Shown here one piece after another: positions 44,325 through 56,817 of a stretch of DNA of 64,000 nt. The translations under genes were made by a program, and so were the position numbers. The notes below the pieces were generated by a model, which saw only the letters and a program-made list of their open reading frames with translations, was not told where the DNA came from and made no database searches. This DNA is from Fennellomyces sp. T-0311 (Eukaryota; Mucoromycota; Mucoromycetes; Mucorales; Lichtheimiaceae): positions 496,001 to 560,000 of the forward strand of contig JALLLT010000022.1 in NCBI GenBank assembly GCA_025266875.1, read 5' to 3'. The first letter of the stretch is position 1, and each line of letters starts with the position of its first letter.

Positions 44325-44394
44325 TTAAGCAATACGGATCGAATGTTTTATTTCCAAGATGACATTCGATCACGATATGTGACACATTGCTTAA
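44325..44394. repeat. Nested inverted repeat (70 bp)
   Basis: Outer arms TTAAGCAAT (44325-44333) and ATTGCTTAA (44386-44394) are perfect reverse complements. Inner arms GATCGAATGT (44337-44346) and ACATTCGATC (44362-44371) are also perfect. The inner loop is 15 nt. Could fold as a hairpin or be a remnant of a foldback element. Confidence 0.7.
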
Positions 44395-44808
44395 GGTAGC
44401 CATAGCTGCTTGCAATTATTGTAGGCTACTATATGGACTACTAGCACCGAAGTAAAACATTCGTATGCGTTGTAGAAGGTTATATGTAAGTCATTCAAGG
44501 ATTTAACGTCAAATTGGCTATGAACAGTGAGTGTAAATTGGTTCGCTCGGATACCGTAGATGGCTACTATAGCAGAGGTATATACAACTATGTTGACTTC
44601 TGCACGCTCATACCATTGACAATACGGCTGTCAAAGTATCCTGGGAATGACAGACAATGGGTTATAAGATAAGGTAGAAATTATAACTCAAAATAAAAAC
44701 GGTGGTGTAGATCTGGTCTAGGTTCCCGAGCAGCATGATCTTTCCGAGATTACCAGGTGATGATCAAGCGAATGAACTACACTTGACAACGGGGTGGCGC
44801 AAAAGGGG

Positions 44809-44816
44809 TGACGTCA
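44809..44816 (+). promoter_or_regulatory. CRE-like palindrome TGACGTCA upstream of ATP1
   Basis: Perfect CREB/ATF-type site 101 nt upstream of the ATP synthase alpha start, followed within 15 bp by a GC box (GGGGGGCGGG) and preceded by AAAAGGGG, a stress-element-like sequence. Together these mark the core promoter. Confidence 0.5.
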
Positions 44817-44916
44817 ATCAGCGGGGGGCGGGTGGGCAAGTTGTCGCTCCAGCACCCCTGGCGCTAAAAAAATTTTGGGTCTCGAAATCTTCCCTTTCCC
44901 TTTCCTACACTCCACC

Positions 44917-46757
44917 ATGCTTAGAAACGTTGCTCGCGTTGCCCGTCCTTTGTCGCTTGCCCGTGGTCTTGCTCCCGCTGTAAGTTTCGAACAACAGCTT
45001 GCACCTTTTGGAATCGGAAAACTCATTGGAATGTCATTTATACCATCCATTAGGCCCGTTTGAACTTGGGCGCCGTTGCTGCTGCTGCTACGCGTAGCTA
45101 TGCCTCGGCCAAGCCCTCGACCTCCGAGGTCTCTTCCGTGCTCGAACAGCGCATCCTCGGTGCTTCTGCTGAGGCTGACCTCCAGGAGACTGGTCGCGTC
45201 TTGTCCATTGGTGACGGTATTGCCCGTGTCTATGGTTTGAAGAACTGCCAGGCCGAAGAGATGGTTGAGTTCTCCAGCGGTTTGAAGGTAATATAGCGGA
45301 TTGAGATGGACAACGTGCCACATGGACGAGAGTGCTCATATAACAACAACAATAGGGTATGGCCCTTAACTTGGAAGCCGACAACGTCGGTATTGTCGTT
45401 TTCGGTAACGATCGTTTGATCAAGGAAGGTGACACCGTCAAGCGTACTGGTGCCATTGTCGACGTTCCCGTCGGTCCTGGTGTCTTGGGTCGTGTTGTCG
45501 ATGCCCTCGGTAACCCCATCGACGGTAAGGGTCCTCTTGAGACCGTTGGCCGTTCGCGTGTCCAGGTTAAGGCTCCCGGCATTTTGCCCCGTCACTCTGT
45601 CAACGAGCCCATGCAGACTGGTATCAAGTCTGTCGACTCCATGGTTCCCATCGGTCGTGGTCAGCGTGAGTTGATCATTGGTGATCGTCAGACCGGTAAG
45701 ACCGCCGTCGCCCTCGACACCATCCTTAACCAGAAGAACTGGAACAACGGCAGCGATGAGGCCAAGAAGCTCTACTGTATCTACGTCGCCGTTGGTCAGA
45801 AGCGTTCGACTGTTGCCCAGCTCGTCAGCACTCTTGAGGAGAACGACGCCATGAAGTACACCGTCGTTGTTGCTGCCACCGCCTCTGAAGCCGCTCCCCT
45901 TCAGTACTTGGCTCCTTTCTCTGGTGCCGCTTTCGGTGAATGGTTCCGTGACAACGGTCGCCACTCCTTGATCATCTATGACGATTTGTCCAAGCAGGCT
46001 GTTGCCTACCGTCAGATGTCCCTTTTGCTTCGTCGTCCCCCAGGTCGTGAGGCTTACCCCGGTGATGTCTTCTACCTCCACTCCCGTTTGTTGGAGCGTG
46101 CCGCCAAGATGAACAAGAGCTTCGGTTATGGTTCCATGACCGCCTTGCCCATCATGTAAGTTGACTTAGCCGGTGCCACGTTGGACCTATTACTAACTCG
46201 CACATAGTGAAACCCAGGGTGGTGATGTGTCCGCTTACATTCCTACCAACGTCATTTCCATCACTGACGGTCAGATCTTCTTGGAAGCCGAACTCTTCTT
46301 CAAGGGTATCCGTCCCGCCATTAACGTCGGTTTGTCCGTCTCCCGTGTCGGTTCCGCTGCCCAGACCAAGGCCATGAAGCAGGTCGCTGGTTCGCTCAAG
46401 CTTTTCTTGGCCCAGTACCGTGAAGTCGCTGCCTTCGCCCAGTTCGGTTCCGATTTGGATGCCTCCACCCAGTTCTTGTTGAACCGTGGTGCCCGTCTTA
46501 CCGAGTTGTTGAAGCAGCCCCAGTACACCCCCTTGGCCATTGAGGTCCAGGTCCCCATTGTGTTCGCTGGTGTCAACGGTTTCCTTGACAAGCTGCCCGT
46601 CAACAAGGTTGTCGACTGGGAAAAGGACTTCATCGGTCACATCCAGTCCGAGCACAAGGCCACTCTTGAGGAGATCAAGTCCCAGGGTGTCCTCTCCAAG
46701 GATCTTGAGGCTAAGCTCCGTGATATCTGCGAGAACCACGTCAAGTCCTTCTTGTAA
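44917..46757 (+). CDS. ATP1: Mitochondrial F1 ATP synthase subunit alpha
   Basis: Non-catalytic nucleotide-binding subunit of the F1 head in the mitochondrial matrix. Exons 44917-44979, 45054-45287, 45356-46155, 46208-46757; 1647 nt, 548 aa. Exon 1 and the start of exon 2 encode a cleavable mitochondrial presequence ([17 protein letters not shown]). The P-loop GDRQTGKT is at residues 208-215. Other landmarks: [34 protein letters not shown], the alpha/beta signature region near [14 protein letters not shown], and [20 protein letters not shown]. The C-terminus ends ENHVKSFL. Codon use is strongly biased (GTC, GGT, AAG, CTT/TTG, CCC) compared with neighbours, as expected for a highly expressed gene. 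Start context is ACCATGC. Confidence 0.97.
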
Positions 46758-47082
46758 TTACTGAAAAACAACAACAAATCTTGCCCATTTGCTTTTTCTC
46801 TCCATTCTACTTTTCCATCTTAGAAAATAATAATACTAAAAATGTGTGGCATTGAGCAACCGAGCATGGAAAATAATCGGGGACTTTTTACTACGTACTA
46901 AATTAGAAGGGAGGGGGAAATACAGAATTAAGGCAAACGATGCAGCAGAACGCAAAAGTAATATAATGATAGGGTATAAGGAGGGACGGATATGGACGAT
47001 TAACATGGAGGAGTTAAGCATTTGCCAGGTCCATTTCCGAATCCGAGTCTCCGTCATGATACACAGTAACTAAACAGAATGG
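46758..47082. other. Convergent 3' region between ATP1 and the kinase gene
   Basis: 325 bp of 3' flanking DNA for two convergent genes. No gene; AT-rich runs (AATAATAATACTAAAA at 46825) may serve as poly(A) signal for ATP1. Confidence 0.4.
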
Positions 47083-49050
47083 TTAGCAACAGGAAGCACC
47101 GTACTGTCGCCATGGATGCTTACTCGAATTAAATTTGTCGAAAGGGTTGTTAGAGGAGGAGTTGCCGTCCCTGAAGGTGATCAATACGCTATCGGCGTCC
47201 AGGTCCAAGCTCATGCTCTCCGGAGGCATCTTTCTAAAGTTGATCGCATCAATCCCATTGGGTTTTTGTACGAGGGGTACGATGGGAGGCGTGCAGTGAC
47301 GAAGCAATGCAAAGTTGATGTTTTTGAAGAACGGATGGGCCTTGACATCCGAAGCGCCTGCTCGCGATCCCAGCCGTCGGTGCTCGTCCTTGTGCAGCAA
47401 TTTACGAATAAGACTTTTGCAGTTGCTGGTCAGGCTGGCCTTGTAGGGTGCTGGTTGCTCAGCAAACACAGGCTCAAAGTGCAGAATTCGCGAAAAGGTT
47501 TCATTTCTGTTTGTGCCCTTGAATGGCGTTGTGCCGTACTTTGTAAAAAAAAAAAATAGAAAACCCACAGCTTAGCCCCAAACAGATCACTGTCAGCTGT
47601 CAAGTCATCGTCTTACCAGCATTTCAAAGATCAGAATGCCCAGGGTCCACCAATCGACGGTGCTCGTGTGACCACAGCCCTTGATAACTTCAGGGGCAAT
47701 GTATTCTAATAGGGGATTGATTGTGTAAATTTCATTGTTGTGCTTTTTGTCTTCGCATTGGAGCGGGTGATTTACCTTCCGTTCCGACAAAGCTGTTGGT
47801 CCGCAGATTGCTCACGCAGCTTCGAGTATCGATGGATGGCGGCTATTACAACGGAACAAACAGAATTAGAATCGTGACGATAGCGCCGTCGTGCAGATAC
47901 TTCAGTGAGATACGAACCATATATGGCGAGTTTGACTTTACGACGCAAGGTTTTCCAGGAGGATGCGATCCTTTGCTCAGATCAAAGTCCGTCAGCATGA
48001 TATGGCCGCTCTGATGGAGCAGAATGTCTGTCGAAACAAGGTTAGCCACGAGATCTTCCGGCTAGACCAAAAACATACTCTCTGGCTTTAGATCACGGTA
48101 GATGTGGCCCTGAAGATGAAGATACTCGAGGGCGGCGGTGACCTCCGCAGCGTAAAACTTGGCACCGTCCTCACTCAGACACTTGCCAGGGCGTAATTGC
48201 AATGCTACCGACACAATGTTAGTTTGCTTTTGGTTGGGCTTGGAACAAGCGCATGAGATTCTACCTCGGAAAAATTCGCCACCCATACAATACTCCATGA
48301 CAAAGTAGAGATAGTCTTGGCTTTGGAACGAGTGGTACAATGTAACGATGAACGGGTGGTTAGCCGTCGACAAAATCTCCTGTTCCGCCAACGCCCGCTT
48401 AATTTTGTTGCGCTTGATCATCTCGCGCTTACACAGTACTGGGTTTAGGTATTAATAATTGGAGGTCCAACGCTTGGCTAACGGTACTTGCCTTTCATCG
48501 CGTACAGCTTATCCGATCCCTTTTGCCGCACCATGTACACTTTGCCGACGTCACCCTTGCCGAGCATACGGATTTTCGTAAAGCTCGACGGGCCCACTTC
48601 GACTTTTTTGACTTTGATGCTGCTGCTCGAATATGTACGGCGACAGGGACGTAGGCGCTGCAGTGCAGGCACAGACATAGTCGACCCGCCGCTGCTACTG
48701 CTGCTACTCTCCGCAATGCTAGGTGCTGTTTGCAATTTTAAACTATGAAAGCTGTTCTGCTGCTTGGTCATGTTCAAAAGTTTCGCATTGGGCGCAGACA
48801 CCACTCGGCGCACAGTTTTGTTGTTCTGGCTGAACGAAGCAGTCGAAAACCACGAGTTGCTCTTGAAGCCCTTTTGGACTTTGGGCGCTGTGAAATCGTT
48901 AGGGACCGTAAACGTCGATTCTGGGCTCTCCATGCCGTTCCCAAACAATGTCTTGACCCTCGACGGCATCTGGGCGCCGTATGACGGAGGAGGCGCGGAA
49001 ATCTCCATTTCAACGTCTTGATTGTAATCAGAGTCAATAGCAGCAGCCAT
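47083..49050 (-). CDS. AGC serine/threonine kinase, NRC-2/Fpk1/Kin82 type
   Basis: Kinase group that in yeast (Fpk1/Kin82) phosphorylates lipid flippases and in Neurospora (NRC-2) controls hyphal growth. Exons: 49050-48492, 48438-48265, 48204-48079, 48027-47918, 47842-47776, 47705-47617, 47538-47083; 1581 nt, 526 aa. The N-terminal 155 residues are Ser-rich and disordered. Kinase landmarks: LGKGDVGKV (163-171), Lys186, YRDLKPEN (Asp282), and DFD (300-302) instead of DFG, usual in this subgroup. Then [20 protein letters not shown] in the activation segment, after a long insert typical of the family, and [22 protein letters not shown]. The C-terminal tail ends [11 protein letters not shown]. 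The first intron (48491-48439) has a GC donor (G|GCAAGT). The fourth donor is GTTCGT. Confidence 0.93.
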
Positions 49051-49519
49051 GACTAGAGCAAAGAATTCGCTAAAGTATACTTTAGTGGCGAAAGTGTGAG
49101 CGCAAAAAGAGAGGAAAGAGGATAGGGGCAAAAAATAGTTGCGGTAACCTTTAGAAAAAAGGAAAAGGAGTAGTGAATCGAATTGATTCCAACAAGCAAG
49201 AATATTTTTTCCTTGTACGGCCTTTGCTTTCTTTTTCTCCTTTATATTAGTAATAATTTAGGTGCTTTCCCATTGCTAGGCGACTGTTGCCACGGCAAAG
49301 ATGACCGCTTATACTCGAATATGTGTTCCGTTCCTCCAGTTCCCTTGGACCCTACCATGTCCCCGTCCCTCAATCGAAACCTGCCCAACGGGAAATCAGT
49401 CGATGCCTTTTCGGGAACGACCAATGGTGTGATAGCCTGTGACTCAACGAGCAATCAACTTCCCATGTTCGGCTTTCAATTCGTCTTTTATCTCTCTTTT
49501 TAAACCAACTTTTTCCGAA
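49051..49519. promoter_or_regulatory. Divergent promoter region, kinase / RVSF protein
   Basis: 469 bp between divergent start codons. No TATA box near either start. A 60-codon in-frame extension upstream of the + strand gene ends in a stop at 49501-49503, so it is not part of that gene. Confidence 0.4.
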
Positions 49520-50298
49520 ATGACTCGCCGTTCATCTTACACCCAAACCACCGAAAACCGCGTTAACACGACCATAAAGGTAGAAAAATAGCACAGCTAT
49601 GCTTATTCCAAAGTGAGCGGGGGTGTCAACTAACAGCACTACAGAGTCGTCGAGTGAGTTTTGACTTGGAACATAACGTGGTCCATGTTCTTCCTTCTTT
49701 GGAACAATGTCGTCAAGAAGCGAGCAAACGCGGACGCGAAGAATGGGAGCGCAAGCAGTTTAATCAAGATATGCTTAATGAGTTGATTGTTGCTGAAATC
49801 CAACTGGAGTACTCCGCGAAAAACCCTGAGGTCGAGCCAGAGCCAGTTGTGCTCAAGAGCTGCTTGAGAAAAATGGTTATCGCTGAGCAACCTGCTTTGA
49901 GTCATCACAAGAAAAAGGCCAAAAAGTCTAACGGCAAGAAGAAAAGCAAGCGTGGCCATGCCAACAAGTCGTTGCATCATGCCGCTCCTGGTTGCACTAT
50001 GGAAGCACAGGGTAAATTTAAGTTCACTTTTTCGCTATCGTTTCAGCCATGTGACCATCCCTTTCTTCTCTCTTTTTTTGCAATTTGTCATATAGCTTAT
50101 CCGGTGTCTATGCCGTTGGGGCTGCCAATTGTCCATTGACTCTATCATGAAACTGACTCTACCGCAGCACCCAAAGTGGCGGCGCTGGCTGTCAAGGACG
50201 AAGGTTCCAGAAAGACCGCCAGCGAATCACAAGGAGCGGCTATGACGATGCCGCCTCCAACATGCCGACAGAAAAAAGAGAATTTCACACCAAGGTGA
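49520..50298 (+). CDS. Small basic protein with RVSF (PP1-docking-like) motif
   Basis: Exons 49520-49579, 49645-50011, 50168-50298; 558 nt, 185 aa. The second exon starts SRRVSFDLEHNVVHVLPSLE, in which RVSF fits the RVxF motif for binding protein phosphatase 1, next to basic residues. A charged helix follows (REEWERKQFNQDMLNELIVA), then LKSCLRKM and a lysine-rich stretch (HHKKKAKKSNGKKKSKRG) that could act as a nuclear localisation signal. The C-terminus is low complexity. Similar short RVSF-containing proteins in Mucorales are uncharacterised. A PP1-regulatory or nucleolar role is inference from the motif only. The last intron (156 nt) is the longest in the gene and its acceptor is well supported by frame. 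Confidence 0.7.
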
Positions 50299-53200
50299 TA
50301 GATAAGCAGTTCCGCAACTATGGTTAACCCTTTCGATCGAAAGTATCATCACAAACCCCTACTCTATTTTTCAATTATGCATATCAACCAGAGATACTTT
50401 CTGAAACTTTTTTTCTCAAAAAAGAAAATGAAGATTTTTGCCATAATCTTAAACTCTGCTTTGCCAGTGGATCTTTTGTTCCTACATGCGTATGAGAGTT
50501 AGTTTAGGGAGTCCAAACAGTCATGTACATGTACATCTTTGGTCGTACATTTCGAGACATTTAATCTGAGTCTTGCATACCTTAACTCAAGCATTCCTTG
50601 TTATGACATCTGCATTCGCGTCGCACCGAATTCTAATAATCTTGATCAAATGACGGAAAAAAAATGGAACTCTAGGATTGAGCATTCATACCATCCCATC
50701 TTTGTAATCCTATTAAATTAGCTTGGGATATCACAGTCGTTCTTGCGTTCCGTTTAAGCCTGGTTTCGCACCAATATAAACAGATTGGAATTACATGATC
50801 ACCTTTATTAGGCATTTTGACCCTGATTTTCCGATCAAATAAATACGCCACGTTATGCATCGTTCCACAAAGAAGCATTGGAAGCTGCCGCCGGGATAAA
50901 AGGAATGCTTGAAACTCATTGAATTGTGCCGTCTTGCAGAAAAGAATGCATAATTGGTTAGTACGCATGGGCAGTATGCTAAACTCCACTGATCAGCATA
51001 TGAATATGTAGCTAAAATGACCTGAAGCTTAAAGTCTGTTTGCTAAATAAACTATAATAGAAGGTTTATGCAATACTTTTCATGAGTCAAAATGAGAAGT
51101 TTTCGTCATGCTCCAAGAAAACCTGTTCACTTTGCAATTAAAATCTCGAATTCCATCGTATCACTACATGCTTGATCCAAGAGAAACAAAAATATATACT
51201 ACTATACGGCCCGTTCATCCATGATGCGATGTAGAGTACTTGTCTTTGTGTATCCTAATTGGATGCCAGTATCGACTTTCCTTGATAGTCGGCGTTGACG
51301 ATCGTACGTATACCGATGAAGAAAAAAAGACCCCACGGGGTGGTTAAAAAGTACACTCCTGAAATTGTATCGAAGCATCGAGAATATGCGAAATCTATCT
51401 CCCTACCTGGTGGAGGAGAAGAGATGAGCAAAAAAAGTACTAACGAGGGGTTCGTTGGCATTAAGGAGCATCGTACAAGAATAAACTTCTTGACACCAAT
51501 TAATTTTTACAGTATTGCCGAACAGGTTAACTAAAGTCGATTTGTGCTTACATTACATAGTATACTGCACGATGATACATATATGTTCAAAAGCGCGTAT
51601 ATTATTGCCACATAAATGATTATAGACATGATTTAAGGTTTCCATAGTGCCATAGTGCCATAGAGCATTTTGTGTCCACATAGATGCTTATTATAGCAAA
51701 AAAAGGTTTAAAAGTAGTAAAGATTAGGGAAAAGAGTAATACCGTCCCTACGTATTACGACTGGATTGATTGTTGCGCTAATGCTTTGCTATACCGGGAA
51801 GGCATAGAGAGTAGAAGTCGCGCCAAAAATCTGTAAGCTTTCATACTGTATAACAAATAGTTATGGTATCTAGCATTCATACCATCGCAGCAACATCCTA
51901 GCTATGAGAGGACACTTCCAGGATATGGAGAAACGCGCTCCAAAAATCAATGATCTGCTTTTGAAAAGGACGAAGCGTACACTTTTCGTTCTGCTGAGCT
52001 ATATATAAGCACTCTACCATTACTTTTGAAGCTGTTTGCCTGCTGTTGCACCTTCACTACCGGGAACCTGCAGGCGTACCCGATTGATTTCCAATAATTG
52101 GTGTTTTTTCAAGTAATCCAATATTTAAAATATAGTTTCGGAGTCGCTAATATCATATCAGTATACGAAAAGCCAAGAAATGAAGACACTGAAAGCATCG
52201 TAATATTGCTCCTACTTGAAAATCCACAGTTACCCCGCATCGAAACACTTATCACTGACAATCGTCTTCATCGTGCTTCCGGAAATGTTATTTTTCGCAA
52301 GAGGATGCTCGGTCAGTCTTGCTGACCAATTACTTTCGAAGCCTGGAAGTATATCTGAAAATGCGTCGAAAACCAAGTCTTGTGAAACACACAATTTCTA
52401 AAGCAGTTCTATGGAGCATAGTTCAGCAAGAATCAAAACCGTGTTCTGACTATCATAACAACAGTCTTCTAATACGATAAAAAAAAAGCAGCGATGTTGT
52501 CAATAAGCGGATTTGAACTTTACTACGTCTACGATGAGTAGTCATTTCCCCCTGGATACAATTACGTTCTTGGGAGTAATTTTTAAATACCTAAACGAGG
52601 AATTTAAAGGAGATAACAGCTCTTCTATTTCATTGTCTTTCACCCGATAACTATAGATTGACAGTATCTCCGTGAGAACATTGTCGATCGTCGTTTGTAG
52701 AATTCGGAGGGGAATGTCGATCTTCTTATTCGTCAGGCCATAGTAAAATAGTGTTCTCAACTGCGTAATTTATCCAAAGTGTTGTACACCGAGTGGGATA
52801 ATAATAGCGTATTGTCTCCTTTTTCTCTACGATCATATTTTTTTTAAAAAAAAATCTAGATCAAACTAGTATCGATCCATGGCAGCAGCGTCTCGTGTTT
52901 GTAGTAATAAAAATAAGATTTTGACAGTTGTTTAGTTGATAGCACTGTTGTCATATGTTTGCAAATCAGTTCTTTTACTTTCGATCAACATGTCTATTGT
53001 ACACCGCCACTGATGACTACTTTGACTTGCTGATCTGCATTCCGGGAGGAATAGATGGAAGCATTATTGGGCATAACCGGTTATCTAAATATAAACATAA
53101 ATGAGATTAAACCTTTTGTTTGATGGCCACCACCAGCAAGGATATTGCATGTCAACTGGTTGAACATTAGCCTCGATATTACCAATTACTCCATTTGGCT

Positions 53201-54854
53201 CACATCGTAAAATTGATGATATCACGCTTCATCATGTGCAATAGGTAGATGCGTGAGCTTTTATTAAGCCATGAGACATAAGTACGCACAGTGTTAGGTT
53301 GACCCAGGGCGGACATTTTACTTGCTGCGAATATTGTGATCTTGTGTTGAGGAAAGTGGAGTAGATAAAAATAACATTTTATATTGCGATAAGGAATAAA
53401 TTACAACATATTTCTCCCTTCCCTATATCAGTGAGCATAAATTCAATGATATCAGATCGAACATACTACGCCACCAGATCGGATAGATAGGTGCATACAG
53501 GAATTTCATTAAAGCGACGCCGAAGCTAAGCAACAAACTCATATAAGTTGCAAATTATTACAGAAAAAGCAAGTGCTAATAGATGAAGACAGAGTGGTGG
53601 TCATGTGGATGGCCATCAACGCAACAAGATAATAGATGTCGACCACATATATTAGATGATAATTTGACACACCGTGCTGGTAATGTGTATGCGAAAGAAT
53701 TTCCTATAAGCTTCGACATTATTGGCTTGTGTCTGTCACACTATATCAGGTTCCGGCGACACAGCATCTAAAGTAATATGTACAACGTGTAATGCAAATG
53801 GTGACACCGTAGCCTGAGAAATCGGCAACATAAGACTGCATTTAGAAGAAATTCAAGGGGAAAAAAGATGGGATGGATATAAGCTTGGGACGCAGCAGGA
53901 AGTTCTCCTCCCACCTCCCGTAAAAAAGGATCTCGTTTAATTCAGTTTCCGATTAGTATTATGTACGGATTATGTAACAGGATCATTCTTTCCTTTCATA
54001 TTGCTTTTGAATATGTTTCTCACGACGGGATGGGATTATACTTGGCAGTTTTGAAAAAAAGAACTTTGTCAAAAGGAAAGTCGGCTAAGGATATGTCGAA
54101 CCATGAAGTAAATTATTTGTTCGCTTGCATTGTGCATGATGACGCCCCGTTCTTGAACCATTTATATGTAGGTGAAAAAGTGCATAAATGTTCCTTTCCC
54201 CCTTGACCAGGAAAATAGCACACAGACCGCGAAAGCAAGAAACTCGTTCTAAACCGGATGACAGTAAATAAAAATGCCACCGTCCCTCTTCTCCTGATAC
54301 GTATTCAAAAAAGAGTAGGAAAGATAGAGAGAAAGGGGAGAGAAATTACAAAGATGAAGCACCAGGCTTGGAGATTCTTACCAACCAGAATGACTAAAAA
54401 GGAAACCATCCATCTTCTTATGCGAAACACATGTTTCCCAGTTCATCCATCCTTTCCCCTTCCTCCCATTCAAAATATCCTATATGCTGGATGATCCTTT
54501 GACGCAAGGACGCCAATGTATAAAAAAAAGTTGGGGTGCACGCTAATAAATATGCAGTTATTATTACTGTATGAAGCCAGTATCAACGAGTACATTAGAT
54601 GAGCGCTTGAACAGAGTGTCACTTGATTTTTTGTCTCCTTATCCAAATTTACTACTGTGAGTATGAGCCGGCTTTCACACACCCACACACAACACCTTGC
54701 CCATACACAACCGACACCCCACATATATATATAGGCCAGTACACACGCCCTCAAAATTGTTTGAAGCCTAAATATACTTTTTACCTTTTTGTTTCCAGCT
54801 CCCTTTCTTTCGCTTCTCTTTCATTGTCATCCGCCCCATACCACTTTTTGCACA
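50299..54854. other. Gene-poor AT-rich region of 4.5 kb
   Basis: No supported gene. Only scattered short frames: 51295-51534 (+, basic, Gly/Glu-containing), 52542-52760 (-, helical, TIDNVLTEILSIYSYRVKDN) and 53961-54206 (+). None shows a domain. The last few hundred bases carry CA-rich and TA-rich tracts, including TATATATATATA at 54724-54735, about 120 bp upstream of the next start, which may be its TATA region. Confidence 0.45.
51642..51665. repeat. Short tandem repeat, 8-bp unit
   Basis: Three consecutive copies of CATAGTGC-like units, the last one diverged. Confidence 0.5.
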
Positions 54855-56817
54855 ATGTTGGAGCAGGTAAAAAAAATTCAATGATTATTGTATGTTACAT
54901 AACTTATCGTTCTGCTTTCTATTATACAGCAACCTCCGGTATTCGTCAATCCTTGGGATAATCAGGTATGCATCTAAAAAGCCGAGAATTTCGTATTTTT
55001 TTTATACTTTGGATACTGACAAGCTTTTTCCTGCAGCCTTTCCGCTTCCCGCCTACTTCATCGTCCATGGAAACGAATACGTCTCCGACAGCCTATCAGC
55101 AACAGCACCAGCACCAGCCGCAGCCAACATCGTCGCCACCGGGATACGAACCGTTCAACGATGACGAAGAGCCAACACTTGGAGATACACCATACTGGCT
55201 TGGGGGGCCTTTAGACGAAGAGCCGCTCGAGCCGAGTCCGACACCTAAAAGCAGCGTAACAATGCCAATGTTCAAGGAAGACCAGGAGCATAAAAAGAGG
55301 GAGGGCGAACTGATGTTAGAGCGTGAGCGGATGATGAATTCTCAGGTGGAATCGGTTCTGCCCTACCGAAGACATTCGCTTGCCCATGAACCCCTTATCC
55401 AGCAACGTAAGTCATCCTTTTTTCCAACACTTCCCGTACCAGGCGAGAAGAGAGCATCGTTTTCGGCAGCCTCACCTTCATCCTTCATGATGGGTCAAAC
55501 GCCTTGGGTGTCTCAAACATCGCATCATCAGCAAACAGGTGATCGGTTTGGTATGAATATTTGGAGTAACAAGTTAAAAGCATCACAGCAGCAACAGCAA
55601 CAACAACAACAGCAGCATCAGCAACAATCCCTTTTATGGGAATACGGTGGTATAGCCGGAAATCTCAAATCTGGCTCCTCAGCAACCAACTATTCCCCTT
55701 CTCCTACTGCCTCCTCGTCTACCTCCTCCCAATCCCTATTTCCGTCATCGTACACACATTTGTCCAGCTTCATTGGCGAGCGTGGCCAGCCATTACGGAC
55801 AGGTCGCCGACTTTCATTGTCGCCGTTGCCAACCACAAGCGAGGATACTATCCAAGAGCATTTTAACCCTCGCGACATGTTGACTAGGTAACTCTTATAT
55901 ACACTTTATGGTACCATGGCAATTATCTAATCAATCATTCATAGTGTACCCGAGGAACCTGGTTTTCTACCGTATCGTCGCCACTCACTTGCAGGTCCAT
56001 TGCTTGGTGTGGCTACACCACGCAATACAACAGCAAGCTATCTCGATGAGCAGCGTCAACAACAACGACAGCTCGACAAATTTTTGCCAAGCAACCTTCT
56101 ATCATCTGATCTGTTAGAATCCGTAGAACAACACGACCTTCCATCAGTAATGTCATGGTGCATGGTAGAATTCAAAGCCGGGCGGTCTGAAATTTACTAC
56201 TGCAGTATCCCGGTCGAAAAGGATGACTGGGTTATTGTAGAAGCGGATCGAGGTCGCGATCTAGGCAAAGTGGTCGCTAAAGACCTACCAGCTGACCAGG
56301 TTGCACTGTTGCTCCAATCCACCAATTCAGGCATGTGGGAAGAACCTGCTCCAACAACTCGATCCTCGGGTACAACTTCACCGACGGCACCCACAACATC
56401 CTCACCGAAGCGTATTTGTCGTCTTGCCACGACGGCTGAAATCACACTGCTTGTTACCAAGCGACAGGATGAGCAAAAGGCGCTGCTGATCTGCCAGACC
56501 AAGAGCAAGCAAAAGAAGCTGATGATGGATATTGTGGATGCTGAATATCAATGGTGAGAAAAAAAGATTGATCTAAAAAAATGAATGGGGAAGATTAATT
56601 TGGAGTGTGGAACGATTTAGGGATCGCCGCAAGTTGACGTTTTACTTTGTGGCCGAGCGCCGCGTTGATTTCCGAGAATTGGTCCGTGACCTGTTCAAGA
56701 TTTACAAGACACGTATATGGATGTAAGCTTTGCCCTTGCGCCGCCAAGCATGTGAATTTACCTTCTTTTTTTTGTAGGTGCTCCGTTAACACCGTGGGTA
56801 AAAAGCCTCCCATGTAG
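54855..56817 (+). CDS. PSP1-domain protein
   Basis: Exons 54855-54866, 54930-54965, 55037-55887, 55945-56553, 56621-56722, 56778-56817; 1650 nt, 549 aa. The first 330 residues are disordered and Ser/Pro/Gln-rich with a polyglutamine run and repeated LPYRRHSLA motifs (basic residues before Ser, likely kinase or 14-3-3 sites). The C-terminal PSP1 domain begins [13 protein letters not shown] and includes [79 protein letters not shown], ending KKPPM. In yeast, Psp1 is a multicopy suppressor of DNA polymerase alpha mutants and is found in mRNA granules; bacterial homologues regulate RNA degradation. Two tiny first exons (12 and 36 nt) were placed because both junctions are in frame with strong splice signals. 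Confidence 0.88.

Noticed and set aside
45230..46081. 283-codon minus-strand frame inside ATP1
   Set aside because: Antisense shadow of a codon-biased, highly conserved gene; the + strand product is certain, and the minus product is low-complexity with no domain.
46152..46739. 195-codon minus-strand frame in ATP1 exon 4
   Set aside because: Same explanation: antisense of conserved ATP synthase sequence.
49320..49503. ATG-started frame directly upstream of the RVSF protein
   Set aside because: Ends in a stop before the real start and lacks any splice donor linking it; likely 5' flank, at most an upstream ORF.
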